DNA from: JAJDUF01 sp965214295
GTDB lineage: Bacteria > Chloroflexota > UBA11872 > UBA12225 > JAJDUF01
Length of the DNA stretch: 64,000 bases
Assembly: GCA_965214295.1 (NCBI GenBank)
Contig: OZ243944.1
Span: 4,165,908 to 4,229,907 of the forward strand
Reading direction: 5' to 3'
Of this stretch, positions 32,726-42,532 are shown piece after piece; position 1 is the first letter of the stretch, and each line of letters starts with the position of its first letter. The position numbers and the translations under genes are program-made. Below the pieces are notes generated by a model. That model was not told where the DNA came from. It searched no databases and was given only the letters and a program-made list of their open reading frames with translations.

Positions 32726-34468
32726 ATGAACGTGTCGCTGCGGCAGTACCATGACCTGTTGGCGAGCTACCTCTGGCCCCAGCGCGGCCACGTCGCGCTC
32801 CTGGCGGTCTTCATCCTCGGCAACACCGGCCTGCTGCTCGTCACGCCGCAGCTGCTCCGCAGCTTCATTGACACCGCTCAGGCCGGCCAGGCTTTCACTG
32901 CGCTCGTGACGTTGGCACTCCTCTTCAGCGGGGTAGCACTGGGTCAGCAGGTCGTTTCGGTGCTCGCCACCTACTTCAGCGAGCGCGTCGCCTGGACCGC
33001 CACCAACACCCTCCGCTCGGACCTGGCCCGGCACTGCCTGGGGTTGGACATGTCGTTCCATCACGAGCACCCGCCGGGCGAAATGATCGAGCGCGTGGAC
33101 GGTGACGTGAATAACCTGGGGGCCTTCTTCTCCACGTTCACGATCCAGATCGTGGGGAGCTGCCTGCTTCTCATCGGCATTCTGGCGCTGCTCTTTCGGG
33201 AGGAGTGGCGGGCCGGCCTGGGCTTCACGCTGTTTGTGCTGTTCAGCGTGACCATCTTGCTGCGGCTGCGGAACATCTCGGTTCCCTATTGGCGGGCACG
33301 GAGCGAGGCCCGCGCCAATATGTTCGGCTTTCTCGAAGAACGGCTGGCAGGTACGGAAGACATCCGCTCCGCCAAGGCGCAGCCCTACGTCTTGCGCCGG
33401 TTCTATGAGCTGACGCGCACGTGGTTGAGCAAAGAGATGCGGGCCGGCCTGGCTATCGGCGTCTTCTGGAACACGAACGAGACCCTCTGGGCAGTCGGGA
33501 GCGCGGCGGCCTTGGCGCTGGGCGCCTATCTCTTCCTGGAGCAGGCAATCACGCTCGGCACGGTGTACCTGCTCTTTCACTACGCTACGATGCTTGTCCA
33601 GCCCATCAGCCGGCTGACCCAGGAGCTGGAGAGCTTGCAGCACGCCTCCGCGAGCATCCTGCGGCTGGGCGAGCTACTCCGCACCCGCAGCACCATCCTC
33701 GACGGCGCGGGCGTGGCCTTCCCGGCCGGGGCACTGTCGGTCGAGTTCGACAGTGTGACGTTCGGCTACCACCGCGAGCAGGCGGTGTTGCACAACATCT
33801 CTTTTCGGCTGCTGCCGGGGAGGACCTTGGGCCTGCTGGGACGCACGGGGAGTGGCAAAACCAGTCTCACGCGCCTCGTGTGCCGCCTCTACGACCCGCA
33901 CAGCGGCACGATCCGGCTGGGCGGGCAGGACATTCGGCAGTGTACCCTCCCGGACCTGCGCGAGCGCATTGGGATGGTCACGCAAAACGTGCAGCTGTTC
34001 CACGGCACGGTGCGGGACAATCTGACCCTTTTCGATCCTGATATTTCGGACGAACGCCTGCATGCGGTCATTGCCGAGCTTGGTCTCGCGTCGTGGTATG
34101 CGGCGCTGCCCGATGGTCTGGACACCATGCTCGCGCACGACGGGGGCCTCTCCGCCGGCGAAGCGCAGCTGCTGGCCTTTGCCCGCGTCTTCCTGCGACC
34201 GGCCGGCTTGGTGATCCTCGACGAAGCCTCCTCGCGTCTGGACCGGGACACGGAGCGGCTGATCGAACGGGCGCTGGACAGGCTGGCAGCGGACCGGACC
34301 GTGATCGTCATTGCCCACCGCTTGGCTACCGTGCAGCGCGTGGACGAGATCATGATTTTGGAGGACGGACTCATCCTGGAGCATGGCGAGCGGCGGCGCC
34401 TAGCCAGCGATCCGCACGCTCGCTTCCACGGACTGCTCCGGACCGGGCTGGAGGAGGTCCTGGCGTGA
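32726..34468 (+). CDS. ABC exporter subunit (TMD-NBD fusion), first of pair
   Basis: A half-transporter of 580 residues with six predicted membrane helices in the first 320 residues and a C-terminal ATPase. Walker A is LLGRTGSGKTSL and Walker B is LVILDEASSRLD. The signature is degenerate: DGGLSAGEAQLLAFAR keeps LSAGE instead of LSGGQ. It overlaps the second ABC gene by four bases (GTGA), so the pair probably forms a heterodimeric exporter with one canonical and one degenerate site. The exported substrate is unknown. ATG 32726 has no strong SD. Confidence 0.92.
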   Translation: MNVSLRQYHDLLASYLWPQRGHVALLAVFILGNTGLLLVTPQLLRSFIDTAQAGQAFTALVTLALLFSGVALGQQVVSVLATYFSERVAWTATNTLRSDLARHCLGLDMSFHHEHPPGEMIERVDGDVNNLGAFFSTFTIQIVGSCLLLIGILALLFREEWRAGLGFTLFVLFSVTILLRLRNISVPYWRARSEARANMFGFLEERLAGTEDIRSAKAQPYVLRRFYELTRTWLSKEMRAGLAIGVFWNTNETLWAVGSAAALALGAYLFLEQAITLGTVYLLFHYATMLVQPISRLTQELESLQHASASILRLGELLRTRSTILDGAGVAFPAGALSVEFDSVTFGYHREQAVLHNISFRLLPGRTLGLLGRTGSGKTSLTRLVCRLYDPHSGTIRLGGQDIRQCTLPDLRERIGMVTQNVQLFHGTVRDNLTLFDPDISDERLHAVIAELGLASWYAALPDGLDTMLAHDGGLSAGEAQLLAFARVFLRPAGLVILDEASSRLDRDTERLIERALDRLAADRTVIVIAHRLATVQRVDEIMILEDGLILEHGERRRLASDPHARFHGLLRTGLEEVLA

Positions 34469-36285
34469 AGACCTGGCAGCACCTCTGGGGGCTGATCCGC
34501 TTCCTGCCGGGGCACTACGGCAGCATGCTCGTCCTCCGCACGCTGTCCTTCGCGGTCGTGCCGAATGCGGTAGCACTGGCGAACCGAGAGTTCTTCGACA
34601 GCCTGACCGGCGAGGCCCAGTTCGACTGGGGGCCGTATACGATCATCGCGCTGCTGGTAGCGATTGCGCTGGCACGGATGGTCGCCATCTTTGTCGAAAT
34701 CATCATCTTCTTCCTGTCCAGATTCACGATGGAAACACTGCTGCGCCGCAACCTGCTGGCGCACATCCTCGACCAACCCGGCTCGCAAGCACTGCCAGCC
34801 TCGCCCGGCGAGGCGGTCAGCCGCTTCCGCGGTGACGTGGAGGCCATCACGGAGTACATGGTGCTGTCCCCTTTCAAGGTGGCGCACCTCCTCTATGTCC
34901 CAGCGGCGCTCTTTGTGATGCTCCAGGTCAACGCGCTCATCACGACCGTCGTGTTTCTGCCCCTGCTGTTCATCATCGTCACGGCCAGCATTGCGACGCG
35001 GCGGATTCGGCGGTACCGCCAGGCCAACCGCGAGGCGACCGGCAACGTGACGGGGTTCATCGGCGAGCTATTCCGGATGGTCGAAGCGGTCAAGCTCGCC
35101 ACAGCCGAGGCGCGCGTCATGGGCCGCTTCGATCAGCTCAACAAGATACGGCTACAGACCACCATCAAGGACCGGATGTTGAGCGCCATCCTGAACTCGA
35201 TGTTCGATAACTCCGCCAATCTAGGCACGGCCATCATCCTGATCCTGGTCGGCCAATCCATGCAGGCGGGGAGCTTCACTGTCGGCGATTTTGTGCTCTT
35301 CGTCTACTATCTCCAGCAGCTGACGTGGGTCAACCGCAACATCGGCTCGGCCTGGACCGAATACAAGCAGATCGGTGTCTCCATCGAGCGCCTCGTGACC
35401 TTGCTGGGAGACGCGCCACCGCAAAAGCTGGTGGCACACAGCCCGGTCTACCTCCGCGGCGCGCTGCCGGAGGTGCCGTTCACTCCCAAGACGGCTGCCG
35501 ACCGCCTGGTCAGTCTGGAGGCCTCGGGACTGACCTATCGCTATCCCGATTCGGGACGCGGTATCGCAGGCATTGATCTACGGCTAACGCGCGGGTCGTT
35601 CACGGTCATCACCGGCCGAATCGGCGCCGGCAAGACCACACTGTTGCGCGTCTTGCTGGGTCTCGTCCCGAAAGACGCGGGCGAGGTGCAGTGGAACGGC
35701 AGGCCGGTGGAGGCGCCGGCCACGTTCTTTGTGCCCCCGCGCTGTGCATACACGGCCCAAGTGCCCCGCCTATTCAGCGAGACGCTGAAGGACAACATCC
35801 TGCTGGGCTTGCCGGAAGACCGGGTGAACATCCCGGCGGCCCTGCGGTCGGCCGTGCTGGAGCCGGACATGGAACAGTTGGAGCACGGTCTCGACACGCT
35901 CGTTGGCTCTCGCGGGGTCAAGCTCTCCGGCGGCCAAGCCCAACGCGCGGCGGCGGCGCGGATGTTCGTCCGCGATCCCGAGCTGCTGGTCTTCGACGAT
36001 CTCTCCAGCGCCCTCGACGTGGAAACGGAACGACAACTCTGGGAGCGCGTCTTCGCCCGTCCCGACGCAACCTGCTTGGTGGTTTCGCACCGGCGGGTAG
36101 CGTTGCATCGAGCCGATCACATCATCGTGCTGAAGGACGGCCAGGTGGACGCGGCCGGCAGCCTCGACGAGTTGCTGGCGACCTCCGCAGAGCTGCAAAA
36201 GCTCTGGCAAGACGACCGCGGGACGGGAGCGGTGGATGGCGCGGCGCACCTATCCCTAACCTCCTCCCTGAAGGGAAGGGGCTAA
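34465..36285 (+). CDS. ABC exporter subunit (TMD-NBD fusion), second of pair
   Basis: A 606-residue half-transporter starting with GTG 34465, which overlaps the previous stop; GGAGGAGG at 34450-34457. Membrane helices occupy about residues 15-330. The ATPase has Walker A TGRIGAGKTTLL, the canonical signature KLSGGQAQRAAAARM and Walker B LLVFDDLSSALDVE, where Asp replaces the usual catalytic Glu after Walker B. So this subunit supplies a good signature but a weak catalytic carboxylate, and the first subunit (LDEASS) the reverse, the standard asymmetric heterodimer pattern. Confidence 0.92.
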   Translation: MKTWQHLWGLIRFLPGHYGSMLVLRTLSFAVVPNAVALANREFFDSLTGEAQFDWGPYTIIALLVAIALARMVAIFVEIIIFFLSRFTMETLLRRNLLAHILDQPGSQALPASPGEAVSRFRGDVEAITEYMVLSPFKVAHLLYVPAALFVMLQVNALITTVVFLPLLFIIVTASIATRRIRRYRQANREATGNVTGFIGELFRMVEAVKLATAEARVMGRFDQLNKIRLQTTIKDRMLSAILNSMFDNSANLGTAIILILVGQSMQAGSFTVGDFVLFVYYLQQLTWVNRNIGSAWTEYKQIGVSIERLVTLLGDAPPQKLVAHSPVYLRGALPEVPFTPKTAADRLVSLEASGLTYRYPDSGRGIAGIDLRLTRGSFTVITGRIGAGKTTLLRVLLGLVPKDAGEVQWNGRPVEAPATFFVPPRCAYTAQVPRLFSETLKDNILLGLPEDRVNIPAALRSAVLEPDMEQLEHGLDTLVGSRGVKLSGGQAQRAAAARMFVRDPELLVFDDLSSALDVETERQLWERVFARPDATCLVVSHRRVALHRADHIIVLKDGQVDAAGSLDELLATSAELQKLWQDDRGTGAVDGAAHLSLTSSLKGRG

Positions 36286-36332
36286 AGGTCACCGCCATGA
36301 CTTCTCTTGCCTAGTGGGCCGGTCTGCATTAC

Positions 36333-36527
36333 CTAGCAGGCTGCTGAATGTCCGCTCTTTGCGGCTGTACGGTAGGCGAAGAACTCGCCGACTGCAATGC
36401 CGGCCACTGTGCCAACGATTGTCCACAATGGCCCTGCTGCGTACCCCAATACAACGCCGCCGATGAGCGCCCCACCGAAGACGACTGCCGGGGGAGCGGC
36501 AAGTGGAGTTGATGGGTTTGCTTCCAC
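36333..36527 (-). CDS. Small glycine-zipper membrane protein, 64 aa
   Basis: GTG 36527 is preceded by AAGGAGGGGAGAGT with ideal spacing, the main support for this short gene. The protein has two close hydrophobic stretches (AVVFGGALIGGVVLGYAA and LWTIVGTVAGIAVGEFFAY) with G-x3-G patterns, suggesting a two-helix membrane hairpin. No family is recognised. It is convergent with the ABC exporter genes. Confidence 0.6.
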   Translation of the reverse strand: MEANPSTPLAAPPAVVFGGALIGGVVLGYAAGPLWTIVGTVAGIAVGEFFAYRTAAKSGHSAAC

Positions 36528-36631
36528 ACTCTCCCCTCCTTAGTCAAATATGAAATCGCCTTGCTCACACAATTTCCTCACGGTGGTTCCCTTCTCGCTG
36601 GTCTCCTCTATTGGTTGATAGGATATTCGTG

Positions 36632-36851
36632 ATGCGGCGTCTTCTCAGTAGAGCGGTCATCTGTCTTCTCCAAACGAGTGGAACGGCATCGGCACGCCCT
36701 GGCGCTGTATTTCGTGTATTACAACTTCTGCCGGATGCATCAGACATTGGGCGAGACACCAGCAATGGCGAGTGGCTTAACGAGCAAGCCGTATGATCTG
36801 GAGTAGATTGTCAGCCTCGTGGAAGCACGGGAACCACCAACCACGCAAACG
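36632..36851 (+). pseudogene. Transposase C-terminal remnant
   Basis: In the frame starting at 36651 the DNA reads SSVFSKRVERHRHALAL, then YFVYYNFCRMHQTL and TPAMASGL, then DLE-stop-IVSLVEAREPP. This matches the end of DDE/integrase-core-type transposases (consensus YNFxRxHxTLxxTPAMxAG, DLEEIV). There is a frameshift before SSVF (an upstream MRR in another frame) and a GAG-to-TAG nonsense change within DLEEIV. The N-terminal catalytic part is missing, so the element is dead. The flanks 36528-37045 show no terminal inverted repeats that I can find. Confidence 0.72.
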
Positions 36852-37045
36852 ACGGCGGCCAAAATGAAACTTTATCGCCACCTGTCGCCACGGGGTAGGG
36901 ATAGCAGATAGCGCCGGGGCACCCCTCTCGGCTTGGGACTAGCCTCTCATCCCACACGTCGAAGCGTCCACGCCAGGTTTGTCTGTAGCTGGCGCCATCG
37001 GTTCACACTGCCGGTTGAGCGCCAACGGCGGTATGCTGAGGACTA

Positions 37046-38323
37046 ATGACAGAGCGCGGCCGCCAGCGCGTCGTCGTAACCGGCATCGGCGCCGTGACTC
37101 CCATCGGTACCGGCCGCGCAGGTCTCTGGGCGGGGGTCAAGCGGGGGCGGTCGGCCGTCGGGCCGGTGACGCGCTTCGACGCAACCCCCTTCCGCGCCCG
37201 CCTGGCCGCCGAGATCGGCGACTTCGATCCACTGGCTCACCTGGAATCCCGTCAGGCGCGCCGCCTGGATCGCTATGCCCAATTGGCCCTCGTCGCCGCG
37301 CGGCTGGCAGTGGACGATGCTCGCCTCCACGTACCGGAAGGACGCCCCCGCAACCGCGCCGGGGTGTATCTGGGCAGCGCCCTTGGTGGCGTAGCCTACG
37401 CCGAGGAGCAGCACGCCGCCTTCCTGGCGCGAGGTGTGCGCGCCGTATCACCAACGCTGGCGCTGGCCGTCTTCGGTGGTGCCAGTGCCACCAATGTCGC
37501 GATTGACCTGGGCTGGCGCGGCCCCAACCTCACGAATGCCAATAGCTGCGCGTCCGGGGCAGTCGCGATTGGCGAGGCGTTTCGGCTAATCCGTGCCGGT
37601 GGCGCCAACGTCATGCTCGCGGGCGGGGTCGAAGCGCCGCTAGCTCCCTTGACCTTTGGCGCTTTTGCGCTCATCAAGGCGATGTCTACGCGCAACGACT
37701 ACCCCGGCCGGGCGAGCCGGCCGTTCGACGCGGCCCGCGACGGGTTTGTCATGGGCGAAGGGGCCTGTATGGTGGTGCTGGAATCCCTTCCCCACGCGCA
37801 ACGTCGCGGTGCCGACGTGCTCGGCGAGGTCGTCGGCTATGCCCTGACCAACGACGCGCACCACATGACGGCGCCGCGCCCGGACGGCCGCCAAGCGGCC
37901 CGCACCATCCGCCTGGCCCTGGCCGACGCCCGCCTCAAGGCCCACCGCATCGGTTATGTCAACGCGCACGGCAGCAGCACGGTGCTGGGGGATGCGGCGG
38001 AAGCGCGGGCGATCAGGACCGGCTTTGGCCGCTACCTCACCCCGAACGCGCTGGTCAGCGCCACCAAGGGCCTCTACGGGCATCCACTCGGCGCGAGCGG
38101 CGCTATCGAGGCGGCCCTCACGGTCGAGGCGCTACGCACCGGCTGGCTACCCCCCACCACCAACCTGGCACAGCCCGACCCGGCGTGTACCTTGCCCCTG
38201 GTACCGGCCGGCGGACTACACCGGCCGACGGACTATGCTCTGTGCAACACCTTCGGCTTCGGCGGCATCAACGCCGGCCTCGTCCTCGCCCGCCCCGGCG
38301 CCGGGGATGAGGGCAGCGCCTGA
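37046..38323 (+). CDS. fabF: Beta-ketoacyl-ACP synthase II (FabF-like)
   Basis: A 425-residue condensing enzyme of the KAS II type. The active-site cysteine is C168 in NANSCASGAVAIGEA, and the two histidines are in VNAHGSSTVLGD and YGHPLGASGAIEA. The N-terminal RVVVTGIGAVTPIG is typical. It elongates acyl-ACP in fatty acid or polyketide-like synthesis. It is not next to acpP, fabG or fabD, so it may be a dedicated rather than housekeeping KAS. ATG with GAGGA before it. Confidence 0.92.
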   Translation: MTERGRQRVVVTGIGAVTPIGTGRAGLWAGVKRGRSAVGPVTRFDATPFRARLAAEIGDFDPLAHLESRQARRLDRYAQLALVAARLAVDDARLHVPEGRPRNRAGVYLGSALGGVAYAEEQHAAFLARGVRAVSPTLALAVFGGASATNVAIDLGWRGPNLTNANSCASGAVAIGEAFRLIRAGGANVMLAGGVEAPLAPLTFGAFALIKAMSTRNDYPGRASRPFDAARDGFVMGEGACMVVLESLPHAQRRGADVLGEVVGYALTNDAHHMTAPRPDGRQAARTIRLALADARLKAHRIGYVNAHGSSTVLGDAAEARAIRTGFGRYLTPNALVSATKGLYGHPLGASGAIEAALTVEALRTGWLPPTTNLAQPDPACTLPLVPAGGLHRPTDYALCNTFGFGGINAGLVLARPGAGDEGSA

Positions 38324-38378
38324 GCGGTATCCACACGGATACGCAGGATGGACAGGATGGGTGAGGTATTGGCTCCCC

Positions 38379-38519
38379 GTCATTGCGGCGGAAGCCGCAA
38401 TCCACGTCTCCCTGCGTTGCGGGGGGACCGTAGGGGTGCCGGCATCCCTCCCGTCATTGCGACGGAAGCCGCCATCCAGACCGACCGGGAGGCCACGAAT
38501 AGCCTCGGAATGACGGGAG
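38379..38519. repeat. Family A elements after fabF
   Basis: CGTCATTGCGGCGGAAGCCGC...CAATCCACG and CGTCATTGCGACGGAAGCCG...CCATCCAG, ending GGAATGACGGG: two adjacent copies lying between convergent genes. Confidence 0.75.
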
Positions 38520-38526
38520 GCGATTG

Positions 38527-39717
38527 CTACTCGGCGGCGGACGGGCGCTCATCACCTGGCGCGGGGACCCGCTCGCCGTCGATGATGACGGTGGTGGCGC
38601 GGGAGCGCAATTCGAGCGGGTGGCCGTCGAAGAGCACGATATCGGCATCTTTGCCCGGCGTCAGGCTGCCTACGCGGTCGGCGACGCCCATGATCTCGGC
38701 CGGGGTCAACGTGATCGCGCGCAGCGCGTCCGGCTCTGTCATTCCTTCGGCGACGGCCAAGCCGGCGTAGAGACGCAGGTACTTGCTCGGCAGGACGGGG
38801 TGATCGGAGCAGATCGCCACCGGGACACCGGCGCGCGCCAGAATGCCGAGCGCGGCAAACGTCTTCTCCCGCAGCTCGACCTTCATCCGCGCCCCAAAGG
38901 TCGGGCCAACCACGCAGGGCACCCGCCGCGCGGCGATCTCCTCCACAATGCGATGCGCTTCCGTCGCATGCTCCAAGATCACGTCCACCTCGAACTCCGC
39001 GGCGATCCGCAGCACCGTCAGAATGTCGTCGGCGCGGTGACAGTGCGCCAGCAGCGGGATTTCCCGTTGCAGTACCCGTCCGACCGTCTCCAAGCGCAGG
39101 TCACGGTCCGGGCGCTTGTCCGGGTCACGTGACCTATCTGCCAACTTACGCAGATAGTCTTGCGCTTGCACCAGCGTCTCGCGCAGCACCGCCGCGACAC
39201 CCATGCGGGTCGAGGGTAGCTGCTTGCGGTCGCCGTAGACCCGCTTGGGATTTTCGCCAAAGGCCACCTTCAGGCCACACTCGGCCTTGACGACCATCCG
39301 GTCAACGATCCGGCCGGAGGTCTTGATAATGGCGCCGAGACCGCCAACGACGTTCCCGCTCCCAGGCAGCACGACGGCCGTCGTGACGCCGTGGGTCGCA
39401 GTGTCGTGCAGCCCCAGCTCCTCCGGGTTGATCCCGTCGAGCGCGCGCACGTGCGGCGTCACCGGGTCAGTGCTCTCGTTGGTGTCACTCCCTTCCCAGC
39501 CGACACCTTCCTCGTGGACACCGAGGTGTGTATGGGCGTCGAGCATCCCCGGCAGGGCCAGCTGACCGGACGCATCTATGACCTCGGCGTCGCTGGGGAT
39601 GGCAACGCCGGCACCGACGGCGGCGATGGTCGAGCCGTCTATCAGGATCGTGCCATTCGCGGTCTCCGGGCCATCAATCGGCACAATATGGGCGTTGGTG
39701 ATCGCCAACATCGGCAT
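38527..39717 (-). CDS. Amidohydrolase (imidazolonepropionase-like)
   Basis: A 396-residue metal-dependent hydrolase of the amidohydrolase superfamily. LPGMLDAHTHLGVHEEG supplies the H-x-H pair (H62, H64), VVKAECGLKVAFGENPKRVYG the lysine region, LLAHCHRADDI and DVILEHATEAHRI further His ligands, and VAICSDHPVLPSKY the metal-binding Asp. The N- and C-terminal beta-sandwich is typical of imidazolonepropionase/prolidase-like members. The substrate is unknown. ATG 39717 has GAGG 6 bases upstream. Confidence 0.9.
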   Translation of the reverse strand: MPMLAITNAHIVPIDGPETANGTILIDGSTIAAVGAGVAIPSDAEVIDASGQLALPGMLDAHTHLGVHEEGVGWEGSDTNESTDPVTPHVRALDGINPEELGLHDTATHGVTTAVVLPGSGNVVGGLGAIIKTSGRIVDRMVVKAECGLKVAFGENPKRVYGDRKQLPSTRMGVAAVLRETLVQAQDYLRKLADRSRDPDKRPDRDLRLETVGRVLQREIPLLAHCHRADDILTVLRIAAEFEVDVILEHATEAHRIVEEIAARRVPCVVGPTFGARMKVELREKTFAALGILARAGVPVAICSDHPVLPSKYLRLYAGLAVAEGMTEPDALRAITLTPAEIMGVADRVGSLTPGKDADIVLFDGHPLELRSRATTVIIDGERVPAPGDERPSAAE

Positions 39718-39787
39718 ACGGTACCTCGCTCAGGTTCGGGCGGCCGGTGCTGCCGGCGCGCCCGGTGCTGCCCACGCCAAGCACAGG

Positions 39788-40081
39788 TTACGGCATTTTC
39801 TCCACGATCTGCTCGAACTCCTCCAGCGAGAATGCGCGCAAGGTTTGCGAACGCACATTGCCCTGGGCGCCGAGAGCGAGCAGCAAGGCCGCCGCCGTCT
39901 CTTCATCGGGCACCTCGGCAATAGCTACAACGTCATACGTGCCCATCGTCAGGTACCACGCCTCTACCTTGACGCCAAGGGCCTCAATCTCGCTGAGGTA
40001 CTCGCGCACGCGCTGTGGGGAATCCTTGACGGTGCGGATACCCTGGTCGGTGTAGTTGAAAAGGATCACGTATTTCGGCAT
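39788..40081 (-). CDS. GYD-domain protein
   Basis: A 97-residue ferredoxin-like alpha/beta protein of the GYD family. PKYVILFNYTDQGIRTVKDSP and the name-giving GTYDVVAIAEVPDEETAAA are clear. Family function is unknown. Strong RBS GAGGAGGG before ATG 40081. It precedes the amidohydrolase on the same strand by 70 bases and may share its transcript. Confidence 0.9.
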   Translation of the reverse strand: MPKYVILFNYTDQGIRTVKDSPQRVREYLSEIEALGVKVEAWYLTMGTYDVVAIAEVPDEETAAALLLALGAQGNVRSQTLRAFSLEEFEQIVEKMP

Positions 40082-40360
40082 GTTTCCCTCCTCTTATCCT
40101 GTCGGTCTTGGAGCCGCTGTCTGTAAGCCAGCGTGACGGTAGGCAGTGTGGCAGCGAGGAAGGATGGCTGTCAACCAGGACTGTTACACTGCCCGGTCGG
40201 GATAGTCGGCCGTTCACTGCGATACCACGTGCCCGCACGGTTGTGTCTACTGATATGCTGTGCAAAATAGAGAGATGGCGCGGCGGCGCTATGCCGCACA
40301 CGACCCCGAGGGCGAACCCCCTGTTCAGCCCCCGGCACACCGCGCCCTAGGAGTAGTCCA
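40082..40360. other. Divergent intergenic region
   Basis: 279 bases between the GYD gene and the phosphodiesterase. It should hold both divergent promoters, but I cannot fix -35/-10 pairs with confidence (TTGTGT near 40240 and TATGCT near 40254 are badly spaced). No repeat family member is present, which is unusual for a gap of this size here. Confidence 0.4.
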
Positions 40361-41791
40361 GTGCGTGAGCGACGTGTTGTCATCGTCGTGTGGGATGGCC
40401 TGCGGCCCGATCTGGCTGTCCCGGAGGTGACCCCTACTCTCACTGCAATGGCCGAGTGCGGCACCTGGGTACGCAACAGCTACTGTGCCTATCCCAGTGA
40501 GACGCGAGTCAACGCAACATCTTTGGCAACCGGCTGCCAGCCGGGGCGGCACGGCATCGTCGGGAACAAACTGTACGTACCTGAAGTTGATCCGCATGGC
40601 GCCGTCGTGACCGGCGACGCCGCGACGCTCACGGCCATTGCCGAGCGTGATCCGCCGCTCGTCGCTGTGCCCTGTCTGGGCGACTACCTCGCCGAGGCCG
40701 GCAAATCCGTTATTGTCGTGAGCAGTGGTTCTCCCGGTTCAGCTTGGTTGAGCAATCCCCGTCCCCAGGACCACCTCTACAACCAAGCGCTGGTGCGACC
40801 GGCGGCGGCCCAGGCTGCCGTGGCGCAGCGCTGGAAAGTGCCACCGGACCGGCTTGAATGGCAAGCGCGCGTCTGCACCGAGCACGTCTGGCCAGCCTTG
40901 CAACCCGATGTGACGGTCTGCTGGCTGACCGACCCGGATCATACACAGCATCGCTTCGGTTTGGGCGCTCCACAATCGCGCAATGCTCTCCGGGGCTGCG
41001 ATGCCATCCTCAGCCGACTGCTGGTGTCGCTGGACCGGCTCGGCTGGCAGGACAACACCAATGTCATCGTCACATCCGACCACGGCTTCACCACACGCCG
41101 GCCGCAGTACGAGATAGACCCCATAGCGGCGCTCGCATCCGATGATGTGATCGTCAGCGGCGGGGCCATCTATCTGACGAGCGAGTCCGCTGACCGAGCA
41201 GCAGCTATCGTCCAGACCTTGCAAGACCACCCTGCGGTCGGCGCCATCTTTGCTGCCGATGATGGCCCGGCAGCCCGGCGGCCCGGCACGCTGCCCCTTT
41301 CGGTGGCCTGGGGAGGCCGCCTGCACCGTCGTCGTCCTGACATACAGTGCTCACCGGTATGGTGGGACGACACGAATGAGCATGGTGTGCCCGGCTACGC
41401 TGCCGGGCCGGCCGGAGCCGGGCACGGCTCGACCTCTCCCCGCGACTTGCGTAATGCCCTCATCCTGGCCGGCCCAGACGTGCGTAGCGGGACGACGAGC
41501 GATATTCCGGCCGGGCTGATTGACGTTGCGCCAACGGTCCTCGCCATGCTGGGCCTGCCAGTGCCGGCTACGATGGATGGTCGGGTCTTGACCGAGGCGC
41601 TGCGACCCGGAGTAGTCGGAGGGGCGGCCACGCCACCACCGGCGCCGCAGTCCGAGACCGCCAGCGCGTCAGTCTCGATGACCACCGGTGGCAGCTATCG
41701 GCAGTGGGTTCGTCGCGTGCGCGTTGGCCCGACCTGGTACCTCGCAGCCGCCGGCGCCGAGCGCGACCGAGCGCCGGCTAGACGTAGCTGA
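40361..41791 (+). CDS. Alkaline-phosphatase-superfamily nucleotide pyrophosphatase/phosphodiesterase
   Basis: A 476-residue member of the type I phosphodiesterase / nucleotide pyrophosphatase family. VVWDGLRPDL gives the first metal Asp (D12) and YPSETRVNATSLATG the nucleophile Thr (T49). WLTDPDHTQHRFG, IVTSDHGFTTR and GAGHGSTSPRD supply the remaining metal Asp/His ligands. No signal peptide is seen, so it may act in the cytoplasm. GTG start with TAGGAG at 40348-40353. The C-terminal 70 residues after the last motif are low-complexity and not conserved. Confidence 0.9.
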   Translation: MRERRVVIVVWDGLRPDLAVPEVTPTLTAMAECGTWVRNSYCAYPSETRVNATSLATGCQPGRHGIVGNKLYVPEVDPHGAVVTGDAATLTAIAERDPPLVAVPCLGDYLAEAGKSVIVVSSGSPGSAWLSNPRPQDHLYNQALVRPAAAQAAVAQRWKVPPDRLEWQARVCTEHVWPALQPDVTVCWLTDPDHTQHRFGLGAPQSRNALRGCDAILSRLLVSLDRLGWQDNTNVIVTSDHGFTTRRPQYEIDPIAALASDDVIVSGGAIYLTSESADRAAAIVQTLQDHPAVGAIFAADDGPAARRPGTLPLSVAWGGRLHRRRPDIQCSPVWWDDTNEHGVPGYAAGPAGAGHGSTSPRDLRNALILAGPDVRSGTTSDIPAGLIDVAPTVLAMLGLPVPATMDGRVLTEALRPGVVGGAATPPPAPQSETASASVSMTTGGSYRQWVRRVRVGPTWYLAAAGAERDRAPARRS

Positions 41792-41894
41792 CCGCTGAAG
41801 GCTACACCGCTCGCCTCGACGTAATCCCTCCGGCTGGCCCCGACGTGGTATGGTGAATCTACCGGTACGTTGCCTCGCCTCGGAGGACTGCACC

Positions 41895-42503
41895 ATGGTT
41901 GCAACCCATGCCGCACCGCCAGCGCCCGCAGCACAGGCTCCGCTCACCCCGGACGACCTGCTCGCACTCGAAGCCGAGCACGACGCCCGCTACGAGCTGG
42001 TCAACGGCGAATTGAAGGACCGGGACATGACTAGCCCAGAACATGGAGTCATCGCGCTTAACTTCGGGAGTGAGCTCCGCGCTTTTGTACGTAACAGGAA
42101 CCTGGGCGTAGTAATGACGGGGGCGCGCTTTCTACTCAGAGATGAGCCGTCACTACTGCGAATTCCCGATGCTGCCTTTATATCGAGAGCAAATCTACCC
42201 ACCGGTAGGCTGAGAGGTGGCCACTTTCGCGGTGCCCCCGATCTGGCCGTCGAGGTCGTGTCGCCCACCGACAAGGCCGGCGAGTTGGCGGTGAAGATCG
42301 CCGACTACCTCATGGCCGGCACGCAGCAAGTGTGGATTGTGGAGCCGACTACGCGCACCGTGACCGTCTACCGACCGGGCGGCGCGGCCCGCGTCTACGG
42401 TGCCGACGATACGCTCGACGGCGGCGACCTCCTGCCCGGCCTCGCGCTCCCCGTCGGGGACCTGTTCGACTATGGCGTAGTGGCTGCGTCCCGGGCAGAG
42501 TAG
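41895..42503 (+). CDS. Uma2-family putative endonuclease, tandem copy 1
   Basis: 202 residues from ATG 41895, preceded by GGAGGACTGCACC. LTPDDLLALEAEHDARYELVNGEL, the central LRIPDAAFI and the PD-(D/E)xK-like DLAVEVVSPTDKAGELAVKIADYL are typical of Uma2/DUF820. First of two tandem paralogues. The N-terminal block and the C-terminal third are nearly identical at DNA level to copy 2, whereas the middle differs strongly. Function of the family is not established. Confidence 0.88.
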   Translation: MVATHAAPPAPAAQAPLTPDDLLALEAEHDARYELVNGELKDRDMTSPEHGVIALNFGSELRAFVRNRNLGVVMTGARFLLRDEPSLLRIPDAAFISRANLPTGRLRGGHFRGAPDLAVEVVSPTDKAGELAVKIADYLMAGTQQVWIVEPTTRTVTVYRPGGAARVYGADDTLDGGDLLPGLALPVGDLFDYGVVAASRAE

Positions 42504-42532
42504 TAGCGAATCCGCAGCAGGAGGACTGCACC

